Assembly: GCA_900551555.1 (NCBI GenBank)
Contig: URWC01000032.1
Span: 1-15,092, forward strand
Source: an uncultured Collinsella sp.
GTDB lineage: Bacteria; Actinomycetota; Coriobacteriia; Coriobacteriales; Coriobacteriaceae
DNA length: 15,092 bases
Direction of reading: 5' to 3'
Part shown: piece after piece, positions 1 through 6,560 of the stretch
How the letters are laid out: every line of letters starts with the position of its first letter
Numbering within the stretch: position 1 is the stretch's first letter
Notes under the pieces: generated by a model
What the model was told of the DNA's origin: nothing
Databases searched by the model: none
What the model saw: the letters and a program-made list of their open reading frames with translations, nothing else
Program-made: the position numbers and the translations under genes

Positions 1-687
1 GCGCACGCCCGTGCCGCCCATGGCCCACGGAGCCACGTCAATGCCCTCCGCCACGGCCAGGCCGCCGGTGCCTTGGGGTCCCATGAGCCCCTTGTGGCCG
101 GTAAAGCACACGACGTCGAGCCCCATGGTATCCATGTCAATCTTCGCCGTACCGGCAGACTGCGAGGCATCGACGATCACGAGCGCGCCGGCCACATGGG
201 CCATGGCGGCCACGCGCGCGATGTCGATCGCGTTGCCGGTCACATTGGAGGCGTGCGTCACCACCACGGCACGCGTGCCCGGCGTGACCAGCTGCTCGAG
301 CTCGTCGTAGTCGAGCACGCCGTTCGCGTCGCAGCCCGCATGCTCAACGGTCACGCCCTGCTCTGCCGCAAGGCGGTTGAGCGGACGTAGCACCGAGTTG
401 TGCTCGAGCACCGTCGTGACCACGCGGTCGCCGGGGCACACCACCCCGTTGATGGCGGTGTTGAGCGCCGCCGTGGAGTTGGGCGTAAAGCACACATGGT
501 CCGCCCTCGGGCAACCCAAAAGGCGCGCGAGCTTGGCACGGCAGCCGTGGATGGTACGCGCCGCGTCGAGCGCACCCGACGTGGCGCCGCGCCCGGCATT
601 GCCGAGCGAGCACATCGCCTGCGTCACGGCATCGATGACCGTCTGCGGCTTGTGCATGGTCGTCGCTGCGTTATCCAGGTAGATCAT
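1..687 (-). CDS. Class V aminotransferase, cysteine desulfurase-like (3' end outside window)
   Basis: PLP-dependent fold-type I enzyme of the cysteine desulfurase branch; family members take sulfur (or selenium) from cysteine/selenocysteine and pass it to acceptors. The 229 codons present begin MIYLDNAATT, the hallmark N-terminus. They include a THASNVTGN segment, a VIVDASQS segment and the PLP lysine in FTGHKG at about residue 199. The persulfide cysteine would lie in the missing C-terminal 150 or so residues, so catalytic competence as a desulfurase cannot be judged. The ATG overlaps the TGA of the DUF3343 gene by ATGA, implying translational coupling. With yedF, selD and a Se/S-carrier-like gene upstream, its likely job is to supply S or Se to that set. 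A selenocysteine lyase is the main alternative. Confidence 0.9.
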   Translation of the reverse strand, partial: MIYLDNAATTMHKPQTVIDAVTQAMCSLGNAGRGATSGALDAARTIHGCRAKLARLLGCPRADHVCFTPNSTAALNTAINGVVCPGDRVVTTVLEHNSVLRPLNRLAAEQGVTVEHAGCDANGVLDYDELEQLVTPGTRAVVVTHASNVTGNAIDIARVAAMAHVAGALVIVDASQSAGTAKIDMDTMGLDVVCFTGHKGLMGPQGTGGLAVAEGIDVAPWAMGGTGVR

Positions 688-935
688 CGCACGACCTCCC
701 ACATATCAATCACGGTATAGCCCTCGGTGGGAACGCCCGCCGCGGTAAGCTCGCTGCGCAGCAGCTCCTCATCGGCAGGCAACGCCTTCCACGCCAGACC
801 GCAGCCGGCAGCGACCTCCCCGGGCACGGGAATCGTTCGCCCGGGAAGACCGCGCTCAATGCACAGGGTCTCGCACCCCATGGCGGCCGCCGTGGTGGGA
901 AACGTGATGACAAGCGCCGGGCGCTTCTCCCTCAT
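684..935 (-). CDS. DUF3343 family small protein (putative Se/S carrier-like)
   Basis: An 83-residue protein resembling the DUF3343 / Se_S_carrier family, a small fold often found beside selD, yedF and cysteine desulfurases. The one diagnostic stretch is PGEVAAGCGLAWKA near the middle, where the conserved cysteine sits in a GCGLA loop. A second cysteine lies near residue 20 (MGCETLC region). I chose the ATG at 935 because GGAG lies 5 nt upstream; a TTG 15 nt earlier lacks a site. It starts 19 nt after yedF and ends in an ATGA overlap with the aminotransferase gene. Role as a Se or S shuttle is family-level inference; the molecular function is not established. Confidence 0.85.
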   Translation of the reverse strand: MREKRPALVITFPTTAAAMGCETLCIERGLPGRTIPVPGEVAAGCGLAWKALPADEELLRSELTAAGVPTEGYTVIDMWEVVR

Positions 936-954
936 GGCAACTCCAACCAATACG

Positions 955-1581
955 CTACGGGCGCACGACGCGCACGGCCTGCTCCATCTTCTCCACGATC
1001 ACGTACATGTTGGTGACCTCGCCTACTGCAAGCTGGTCCTTAATGCCATAGTGGTCGAGGCAGGTGCCACAGGTGAGAATCTCGACACCCTGCTCGGCCA
1101 GACCCTTCAGGTCATCGAGCACCGGCGAGCCCTCGACGGTGAGCTTGGCGCCGCCGTTGTAGAACAGCATGGTCGCGGGCAGCTCCTCCTGCTGCGTCAC
1201 GGCAAAGATGAAGGCCTTCATGAGCTTGTGGCCCAGCTCGTCGTCGCCACGGCCCATGCAGTCGGTGTAGACGGAAATGACGAGCTTGCCCTTGCCGGCG
1301 CTGGCATCACAGAAGGCAGCGCCATCCTGCTCGGGATCGGCCACGGCAACGGCGCCAGAGGTCGCCACGGTCACGTGCCACTCGGCGTCAGAAACCTTCT
1401 CGACCGAGGCCGTGCAGCCCTTCTCCTGCGCCATCTTGGAGATGTTCTTGACGGCGGTCTCGTTATCGACCGAGGTCACGACGGTGCCCTCGCCATCGAG
1501 CTGCTTCAGGGCTTTGAGCGTCTTGACGACGGGCAGAGGGCAGGCATCGCCCATGGCATTGACTTCAATTTTGGTAGACAT
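955..1581 (-). CDS. yedF: YedF-like selenium metabolism protein (TusA + DsrE-like domains)
   Basis: A 208-residue two-domain protein. Residues 1-75 are a TusA/SirA-like sulfur-carrier domain with the CPLP motif at C14, the persulfide-carrying position in TusA. Residues about 95-208 are a DsrE-like domain with a CGTC pair at about C171/C174 followed by LDHYG. This arrangement and length match the YedF selenium-metabolism family, which co-occurs with selD. The start is the ATG at 1581, preceded by AAAGGA; the longer frame back to 1620 has no ribosome site. It lies 57 nt downstream of selD. The likely role is a relay of reduced sulfur or selenium between the desulfurase-like enzyme and SelD; the exact reaction is unknown. 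Both TusA and DsrE cysteines are encoded as Cys, not Sec. Confidence 0.92.
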   Translation of the reverse strand: MSTKIEVNAMGDACPLPVVKTLKALKQLDGEGTVVTSVDNETAVKNISKMAQEKGCTASVEKVSDAEWHVTVATSGAVAVADPEQDGAAFCDASAGKGKLVISVYTDCMGRGDDELGHKLMKAFIFAVTQQEELPATMLFYNGGAKLTVEGSPVLDDLKGLAEQGVEILTCGTCLDHYGIKDQLAVGEVTNMYVIVEKMEQAVRVVRP

Positions 1582-1638
1582 AGCTTTTCCTTTCGAATAA
1601 ATCGTTTTAGAACGGTACATGGCTCAATAAACGTGTCG

Positions 1639-2688
1639 TTAACGGACAACGCGGACCGCAGGACCGCCCGGCACCGGCTCACACACGCGGCCGATTGTGG
1701 CGGCAACGCGCCCCTCGGCATTCAGGCGACGCACAAGCTCATCCACATCGGCAGCAGATGCCGCGATAAGCAGGCCACCAGACGTCTGCGGATCGTACAG
1801 CGCGTCGAGCATGCCCGGCTCAAGGTCCTCGTCGGCAGCCACGCGCGGGCCAAAGAAGTCCTGGTTGCGGTAGGAGCCAGCAGGGATAATGCCCAGACGC
1901 GCCATGTCGAGCACCTGGTCAAAGAGCAACACCGCCCCCGACGCAAGCTCAATCTGCACGCCCGAGCCCTCGGCCATCTCGCACGCGTGCCCGATCAGGC
2001 CAAAGCCCGTGACATCGGTGCAGCCGTGAAGCTCAAGTCCCTCGGCCAGACGAATTGGCGCCTCGTTAAGGGTGCGCATCGAGTCAAACATGGCTGCGGC
2101 CTCGTCCTGCTCGATGAGCTCGCCCTTAATGGCCGTGGTGATGATGCCCGAGCCGATCGCCTTGGTCAGCAGCAGAACATCGCCCACGCGTGCGCCGCTA
2201 TTGGCGAGCATGTGGTCGAGCGCGACAAAACCGCTCACGGACAGACCGTACTTGGGCTCGTCGTCGTTGATGGTATGGCCGCCCGCGATAGAGCAACCGG
2301 CCTCGACGCACTTGTCGGCGCCACCCGCCAGAATCTGGCCGGCGACCTCAACGCCCAGGCAGCTCGGAATGCACAGCAGGTTCATGGCATGGCTCGGCCG
2401 CCCGCCCATGGCGTAGATGTCCGACAGCGAGTTGGCCGCAGCGATCTGGCCAAACAGAAACGGGTCGTCGACCATCGGCGGGAAGAAGTCGATGGACTGC
2501 ACAAGCCCCAGGTTCTCCCCTACGCGGAAGACGCTCGCATCGTCAGAGGTATCGAACCCCACGAGCAAGTTGTCGTTATGCACATTTGGCAAGTCGCCCA
2601 GAACCTGGGCGAGGGCTCCGGGAGCCAACTTAGCGGCTCAACCGCTCGCGGCAGTCATAGACGTGAGCTTAATCTGATCGTCAGCCAT
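1639..2688 (-). CDS. selD: Selenophosphate synthetase, a selenoprotein (Sec17 encoded by TGA)
   Basis: SelD makes selenophosphate from selenide and ATP, the Se donor for selenocysteine and other Se modifications. The full gene is 349 residues with one in-frame TGA at codon 17. The N-terminus reads LTSMTAASG-U-AAKLAPGAL, aligning with the SelD active-site loop (E. coli C17 and K20); here U17 and K20. Other family signatures follow: FFPPMVDDPFLFGQIAAANS, SDIYAMGGRP, AGGHTI, DVTGFGLIGH and DPQTSGG. GGGGAGG sits 5 nt before the ATG at 2688. A start placed after the TGA (TTG at 2628) would delete the catalytic residue and is what an ORF caller would give. The 70-nt gap upstream contains TATACT but no convincing -35. 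SelD here needs its own product to be made, a feedback also known in Haemophilus influenzae. Confidence 0.95.
2594..2612 (-). promoter_or_regulatory. Bacterial SECIS stem-loop of selD
   Basis: On the mRNA strand TCGCCCAG, loop GTT, CTGGGCGA makes a perfect 8-bp stem. The loop begins 34 nt after the TGA, within the range described for bacterial SECIS, and its apex CAG-GUU-CUG resembles the CAG-GU-CUG apex of E. coli fdhF. A second small hairpin (2614-2626, GGCTCC/GGAGCC) lies between it and the TGA and could be part of the recognised structure. Confidence 0.75.
2638..2640 (-). other. In-frame TGA read as selenocysteine (codon 17 of selD)
   Basis: The reading frame is open on both sides and matches SelD across the TGA, with conserved residues before it (LTS) and after it (K20). 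The position equals the catalytic Cys/Sec of the family. A stem-loop follows at SECIS distance. Confidence 0.93.
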
Positions 2689-2758
2689 CGATACCTCCCC
2701 TCATCGGTCAATCATTTTCTCCCAGTATACGCATGAAAGCGAGCCTACGGCGGATGCA

Positions 2759-3523
2759 TTAATTGAGCGCCTGCGCGCGAATCGCCGCGCCGATGGCACC
2801 GGCAAAGCGAGCCTGGGGCGAGGTGGTCACCGGCGACCCCAGCAGCTCGCCCAACCGCTCCACCACGAAGGCGTTCTCGCACAGGCCACCGGTCAGGTAG
2901 TACGGAGCGCCCGCGGCCTGCCCGGCCATAGTCGCCACGCGCGAGACCACGCTGTCGATCACGCCACGCGCAATGTTCTCGCGCGGCTCGCCGCGACCGA
3001 TCAGGCTGATAACCTCGCTTTCGGCAAACACGGTGCACATGCTGCTGATCTTGGTGGGCTCGCCGGAACGCGCCAGATCGGCCATCTGCTGCTGGGAAAT
3101 ACCCAGACGGTCGGCCATGATCTCCAAAAAGCGGCCTGTGCCGGCAGCGCACTTGTCGTTCATGGCAAATTTGGCCACGCGGCCGCCTTTAAGCTGGATG
3201 ACCTTGGTGTCCTGGCCGCCCACGTCAATCACGGTCCCGTGATCGCCAAACAGGCGCACGGCACCGGTGCCGTGGCAGGTGATCTCGGTCACGACCTTGT
3301 GCGCATAGGGCACGGCGACACGACCGTAGCCGGTCGCGATCACGCGCACATCGTCGGCTGCCACGTCATAGCCGGCCGCTGCCAGCGCCTCGCGCAGCCG
3401 CTCGGAAGCATCGACCGAGGAGAACCCGGTTGGCTGCACGCACGTCCACGCCACCGAACCCTCCCCGTCGACCACAGCAGCCTTAGCCGCCGTAGACCCG
3501 ATATCGATCCCGATCCCTATCAT
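2759..3523 (-). CDS. ATP-dependent activator of a dehydratase / double-cubane protein (BadF/HgdC type)
   Basis: A 254-residue ASKHA-fold ATPase. The family forms a homodimer that holds one [4Fe-4S] cluster between the subunits and uses ATP to push a low-potential electron into a partner 2-hydroxyacyl-CoA dehydratase or double-cubane protein. Visible signatures are the phosphate-1 loop GIDIGSTAAKAAV at 5-17, IDVGGQDTKVIQ at 99-110, and the two cluster cysteines in NDKCAAGTGRF (C125) and SSMCTVFAESEV (C163). TGGLCEN near 212 and the C-terminal GAIGAA are also typical. The start ATG has GGGAGAG 6 nt upstream. It is the only activator encoded here and follows both putative partners, so it probably serves both. 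No electron-donating ferredoxin or flavodoxin gene is in the window. Confidence 0.93.
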   Translation of the reverse strand: MIGIGIDIGSTAAKAAVVDGEGSVAWTCVQPTGFSSVDASERLREALAAAGYDVAADDVRVIATGYGRVAVPYAHKVVTEITCHGTGAVRLFGDHGTVIDVGGQDTKVIQLKGGRVAKFAMNDKCAAGTGRFLEIMADRLGISQQQMADLARSGEPTKISSMCTVFAESEVISLIGRGEPRENIARGVIDSVVSRVATMAGQAAGAPYYLTGGLCENAFVVERLGELLGSPVTTSPQARFAGAIGAAIRAQALN

Positions 3524-3555
3524 GGCTCTCTCCCAATCTAAACATCAAAGATAGC

Positions 3556-3571
3556 GGCGCGTTCAGGCGCC
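3556..3571. repeat. Small GC-rich inverted repeat in the spacer before the activator gene
   Basis: GGCGC, 6-nt spacer, GCGCC. No T-run follows on the minus strand, so it is not a convincing terminator. It may be an mRNA processing or stability hairpin. Confidence 0.4.
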
Positions 3572-3585
3572 TTAGCTCTAGGTTT

Positions 3586-3673
3586 CTCAGGTGCCGGAGA
3601 TTGTCCCGAAAGAGGAGCGCAGCGTACTTTGGTACGCAAGCGACGGTTTGAGGGGCAAGATCCGGTGCCTGAG
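3586..3673 (+). repeat. 88-bp structured intergenic element, copy A
   Basis: Lies 4 nt downstream of the stop of the second dehydratase-like gene. It is 84% identical (74 of 88, no gaps, my count) to copy B exactly 1300 bp away. Read on plus it folds end to end: a 13-bp outer stem (CTCAGGTGCCGGA with TCCGGTGCCTGAG), a GA/GA internal loop, a 7-bp stem (TTGTCCC with GGGGCAA), a large inner loop, and a tip hairpin GCGTAC-TTTG-GTACGC. Pairs that look like A-C mismatches on the operon strand are G-U pairs on plus, which suggests the plus strand is the functional RNA orientation. It could be a dispersed palindromic repeat or a small antisense RNA. Confidence 0.75.
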
Positions 3674-3677
3674 GAAG

Positions 3678-4841
3678 CTAGAGGGTTTCGATGAAGGCGG
3701 CGATGCGGGTCTCGATCTGTCCCATGTCGCCGTTGCTGTAGTCGGTCTCGATCTTCATGTACGGAATGCCCGCACCCTCGACAGTCTCCTGCATGCGCGC
3801 ACTCTCCACGTTAAAGGTGTGGCACGCCTGGAGCACGCTCTCCACTACGCCATCGACGTGATACTTCTCGCACATGGCCAGCGTGTTTTCCATACGACCG
3901 TCGTTGGGCGTCATGACCGAGCAGTTAATGTCCAGGTAGCGGTCGGCGATGGCGCGCAAGATGTCGGGAGCCTCCGGGTCGATCATCATGGCCGCCGTGC
4001 GCTCGCCCGAGCAGTCGTCCATGCACACGACCACACCACCGTTGGACTCGATGGTGCGACCGATCTTGTTGATCACGCCGCCCACCGGGCAGCCGGTGAT
4101 CAGAATGCGCTTGGCATCCGCCGCAACCGGGCGCTCGCTCGCGTCGTAGGCCTCGCGCAGCTTGACAACCTTTTGCTCCAGCTGCTGCGTATAGGCCTCG
4201 ATATCAAAGCTAAACGTACCGGCAAACATGGTGCTCATCAGGTCGACGCCGCTCATGGCCGCCGGCTGGTTGGCCTGCAGCGCAAACATCTCGAGCTGGG
4301 CCGCACGCAAGCGGTTGCGACGACGGACGGCAGCGCGCAGATCATCGTCGGTAATCGTGATGCCGTAGAAGTTCTCGAGCTCCTCCTTGAGCAGACGGCA
4401 CTCCTCGTACCAGCCCTCGCGCTCGTAGGCTCGATCGCGGCCCTGCGGAAGATGCAGAATGTGCGTGCGCTTGAGCTCGTTGAGCAGCTCGTACATCTTC
4501 TTCTTGCCGTCGCAGGTGGTCTCACCGATGATCATGTCGCTAAAGTACGTAAACGGGCACTTTTGCGAATAGGCAAAACCATACGTAGACTTGATGAGCG
4601 GGCACAGGTTTGCCGGCAGCACCTTCTCGGCCTCGGGAATCACCTCGTCGGACGTGCCGCACAGCGCCACGCTCGCAGCCCCCGCGGCATCGATAATCTC
4701 GAGCGGCGTGTAGCTGCACAGAAAACCGACCAGGCGATTACCCGCCTGCTTATAATCCTTGACGCGAATAAACGCCGCCTTGCGTTGCTCGTTGAACTCC
4801 TCAAACGTGGACGGCAACGGCTGCTCAATATTTTCCGACAT
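3678..4841 (-). CDS. 2-hydroxyacyl-CoA dehydratase D-component family, double-cubane-like protein (second copy)
   Basis: A 387-residue member of the HgdB/FldB/BcrB-type superfamily. The N-terminal half has the conserved FLCSYTPLEII (C42), NLCPLIKS (C80) and ETTCDGKKK (C110). The C-terminal half has CMDDCSGER (C277), DINCSVMTPND (C307) and VLQACHTFN (C340). A six-cysteine set, three per lobe, is what a double-cubane [8Fe-9S] protein would need; dehydratase subunits use three for one [4Fe-4S]. Extra cysteines occur at 61, 95, 251 and 273. The start ATG has AAGGAG 4 nt upstream; the longer open frame to 5201 runs antisense through the spacer and is not real. It follows its paralogue and precedes the activator. 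Substrate unknown: the Se-gene context argues against amino-acid fermentation but does not exclude it. Confidence 0.9.
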   Translation of the reverse strand: MSENIEQPLPSTFEEFNEQRKAAFIRVKDYKQAGNRLVGFLCSYTPLEIIDAAGAASVALCGTSDEVIPEAEKVLPANLCPLIKSTYGFAYSQKCPFTYFSDMIIGETTCDGKKKMYELLNELKRTHILHLPQGRDRAYEREGWYEECRLLKEELENFYGITITDDDLRAAVRRRNRLRAAQLEMFALQANQPAAMSGVDLMSTMFAGTFSFDIEAYTQQLEQKVVKLREAYDASERPVAADAKRILITGCPVGGVINKIGRTIESNGGVVVCMDDCSGERTAAMMIDPEAPDILRAIADRYLDINCSVMTPNDGRMENTLAMCEKYHVDGVVESVLQACHTFNVESARMQETVEGAGIPYMKIETDYSNGDMGQIETRIAAFIETL

Positions 4842-4885
4842 ATAACTCCTTAACAAACCTTTTAACCAACCAAGGAAACGGCTTT

Positions 4886-4973
4886 CCCAGGTGCCCGAGG
4901 TTGCCGTGAAAGAGGAGCGCCGCGTACTTTGGTATGCAAGCGATGGTTTGAACGGCAAGATCGGGTGCTTGGG
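4886..4973 (+). repeat. 88-bp structured intergenic element, copy B
   Basis: Sits 22 nt past the stop of the first dehydratase-like gene. Same fold as copy A, with compensatory changes: outer-stem pairs T-A to C-G and G-C to C-G, inner-stem pairs C-G to G-C and C-G to T-A, giving TTGCCGT paired with ACGGCAA. The tip changes a G-C pair to G-U. The inner-loop strand GAAAGAGGAGCGC is identical in both copies; read from the operon strand it is CTCCTCTTTC, close to the anti-Shine-Dalgarno end of 16S rRNA. Confidence 0.75.
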
Positions 4974-4995
4974 GAAGCCGCTGGACCGGATAGCC

Positions 4996-6279
4996 CTAAA
5001 TGGTTTCCAAGAAAGCCTCAATCCTGGTTTGCAGTTGGCCTGCATCCTCGCCGGCGTAGTCGGTCGTGATGTGCATAAACGGGATGCCGGCCTCTTCGGC
5101 GGCCTTCTCCACGGCAAACGACTCCATCTCGTAGAGCGTGCAGAACTGCAAGGCCACGTCGACGATGCCGTCGGCATGCAGGTCCTTGGCCATCTGGACA
5201 ATGTCCTTCATACGCTGGTCGTTGGGCGTAAAGACGGCGCAGTTGATCTTAAAGTAGCGCTCGGCGATGGCGTCGAGCATCTCGTCAACCGTCTCACCGG
5301 ACTCGTCGACCAGGTCCTTGTAGTAGCGCGAGCCCGTGCAGGACTCCTCGCCCACCACGACGCCGCCGGCCTTCTCGATGAGGTTGAACAGCTTCCAGTT
5401 GGGCACGGCCATGGGCGTACCGGTGTACAGGATGCGCTTGGTGCCCTTGGGCGCCACACCCTCGCCGGCCTCAACGCGCTGCTCGCACTCAGCCGCCATT
5501 TCGTTGATGGCGCCGGTCAGACGCGGCGTGTCATCCATAAAGGCGGCCTGAACGGTCAGCAGGCTGTCGAGACCGCTGATGGGCGCCGGATCGGCAGCGC
5601 GGGTCGCAGCCAGACGCTGCAGGGCGCGACGCTTCTCGTTGACGGCGTGGATGGCAGCCTTCAGGCGCTCAGGCGTAATCGTGACGCCGCACTCTTCCTC
5701 GATCTTGGCGGCAAGCTTTTTAACCTCGGCCTTCCAGGTCACGAGCGTCGACTCGTCGTGCACGTTGGGAATATCCATGACGTACATGTTCTTTTGCGTG
5801 GCAAAGAACTCGTAGGCCTTCTTCTTGCCATCGCAGGTGTTCTCGCCTACCACCAAGTCACTCGACTCAATGTAGGGGCAGACCTCGCCCAGCTTAAAGC
5901 CGGCAAAGCTCTTGATGAGCGGGCAGGTGTTGCGCGGCAGATGCTCCTCGACCTTGTCGGTCGCCCAGTCGGCACCCGAGCACAGACCAACGGGAATGCC
6001 GTCACAGGCAAGTACGATCTCCTCGGGCACGTACACACAGAACGAACCGACGATCTTGGTGGCCTCGCCGGCCTCCTTCTTGTCGAGCATCTCCTTAATA
6101 CGGCCGCTGTGGATGTTGGTGGCGACAAAATCCAGGTAGGACGTGGACTTGGGGCGATTGTTCTGCGTCAGGAACATATCGCCGTACATCTGGCCCACAG
6201 CGCCCAGCAGCATGTCGTGGTCGGCAAGATTCATGCCGAGGCTCTCCCACATCGGATGGAAATCAAATTCTTCAGCCAT
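4996..6279 (-). CDS. 2-hydroxyacyl-CoA dehydratase D-component family, double-cubane-like protein (first copy)
   Basis: A 427-residue paralogue of the next gene. The same six positions are cysteine: GSFCVYVPEEIV (C81), NTCPLIKS (C119), ENTCDGKKK (C149), EESCTGSRY (C314), KINCAVFTPND (C347) and ALQFCTLYE (C380). The C-termini of both proteins end in a matching TDY...QTRI.AF.ET motif. The family includes ATP-activated dehydratases, benzoyl-CoA reductases and double-cubane proteins that reduce small molecules. It starts at the ATG at 6279 with GAGAGGGG 8 nt upstream and is the first long gene of the selenium operon, preceded by a leader of about 250 nt. Two non-identical partners suggest a heterodimer or two separate enzymes sharing one activator. 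No CoA-transferase, acyl-CoA ligase or acyl-CoA dehydrogenase gene is nearby, so an acyl-CoA substrate is not supported by context. Confidence 0.9.
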   Translation of the reverse strand: MAEEFDFHPMWESLGMNLADHDMLLGAVGQMYGDMFLTQNNRPKSTSYLDFVATNIHSGRIKEMLDKKEAGEATKIVGSFCVYVPEEIVLACDGIPVGLCSGADWATDKVEEHLPRNTCPLIKSFAGFKLGEVCPYIESSDLVVGENTCDGKKKAYEFFATQKNMYVMDIPNVHDESTLVTWKAEVKKLAAKIEEECGVTITPERLKAAIHAVNEKRRALQRLAATRAADPAPISGLDSLLTVQAAFMDDTPRLTGAINEMAAECEQRVEAGEGVAPKGTKRILYTGTPMAVPNWKLFNLIEKAGGVVVGEESCTGSRYYKDLVDESGETVDEMLDAIAERYFKINCAVFTPNDQRMKDIVQMAKDLHADGIVDVALQFCTLYEMESFAVEKAAEEAGIPFMHITTDYAGEDAGQLQTRIEAFLETI

Positions 6280-6442
6280 GACGGTTCCCCTCTCGAACCA
6301 AAAATGAATAGCTACGGTATTTCTGCACGGTGGGTGGCGAAAACCCAGCCGTGCTCAAACCCGGAATTTTGGGGAACCCGCTTTGCGGTCGATTATTTAG
6401 TTGTGCGTCGTCTCTCCCGGAGCCGTGAACATACCTGCTCAT
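6272..6442 (-). CDS. Possible small leader ORF 2 (56 codons)
   Basis: Starts with ATGA overlap on the stop of leader ORF 1 and runs without a stop through the leader to end 8 nt inside the first dehydratase-like gene, so the three frames could be translationally coupled. The predicted peptide (MSRYVHGSGRDD... VREGNRHG) is hydrophilic, Pro/Ser/Arg rich, with no known domain. Openness over 170 nt may be chance in G+C-rich DNA, and the segment contains strong hairpins, so it may be non-coding RNA instead. Confidence 0.25.
   Translation of the reverse strand: MSRYVHGSGRDDAQLNNRPQSGFPKIPGLSTAGFSPPTVQKYRSYSFLVREGNRHG
6325..6354 (-). promoter_or_regulatory. Stable leader hairpin before the first dehydratase-like gene
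   Basis: On the operon strand GCACGG-C-TGGGT, loop TTTCGCC, ACCCA-CCGTGC: 11 pairs with one bulged C. No T-run follows, so it is not an intrinsic terminator. A smaller CCGC-AAA-GCGG hairpin lies 24 nt 5' of it (6378-6388). The strand 3' of the hairpin leads to the ribosome site at about 6288-6295. Confidence 0.5.
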
Positions 6443-6461
6443 ATGCGGCTCCGAGCCATAT
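6419..6461 (-). promoter_or_regulatory. Pair of mutually exclusive hairpins at the leader ORF junction
   Basis: Hairpin 1 (6419-6452) pairs GGAGCCG with CGGCTCC, with an inner CATAT/GTATG stem. Hairpin 2 (6441-6461) pairs ATATG and GCTC with GAGC and CATAT. Both need 6441-6452, so only one can form. The shared segment contains the stop of leader ORF 1 and start of leader ORF 2, the geometry expected if ribosome position chooses the fold. Confidence 0.4.
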
Positions 6462-6507
6462 ACAGGGCGCGCGCGGCAACGCGACGCGAATATGTCTTCT
6501 GCAGCAT
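6439..6507 (-). CDS. Possible leader peptide ORF 1 (22 codons)
   Basis: ATG with a near-ideal AAAAGGAGG 8 nt upstream and a candidate promoter just above it. The 22-residue peptide starts MLQKTYSRRVAAR and contains five arginines; no cysteine, no membrane segment. Its ribosome site overlaps GGGCGCGC (6510-6517 on the plus numbering), which can pair with GCGCGCCC inside the ORF (6465-6472). It resembles an attenuator leader more than a functional protein. Confidence 0.4.
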   Translation of the reverse strand: MLQKTYSRRVAARALYMARSRI

Positions 6508-6531
6508 CGGCGCGCCCTCCTTTTCTCGTCG

Positions 6532-6560
6532 AAGGTAACTATATCAACGGTTGTCGTCAA
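6532..6560 (-). promoter_or_regulatory. Candidate promoter of the dehydratase-like / selenium operon
   Basis: On the operon strand TTGACG, 17-nt spacer, TACCTT. Start of transcription would be near 6525, giving a leader of about 245 nt. A TATAGT 6 nt upstream of the -10 is an alternative but lacks a good -35. The -35 lies inside an inverted repeat GTTGTCGT (6550-6557) / ACGACAAC (6583-6590) whose centres are 33 bp apart, so a regulator may bind here. Confidence 0.45.

Noticed and set aside
727..2736. 669-codon open frame on plus
   Set aside because: Runs antisense through DUF3343, yedF and selD, which have clear motifs and ribosome sites; the product is His/Arg/Gly-rich low-complexity without a recognisable domain.
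2689..2758. Internal promoter before selD (TATACT on the minus strand)
   Set aside because: A -10-like hexamer is present but no -35 at 16-18 nt; too weak to annotate.
3678..6279. Annotation of the paralogue pair as a specific (R)-2-hydroxyglutaryl-CoA dehydratase
   Set aside because: No CoA-transferase, hydroxyglutarate dehydrogenase or acyl-CoA dehydrogenase nearby, and both chains have a six-cysteine pattern; the substrate cannot be assigned.
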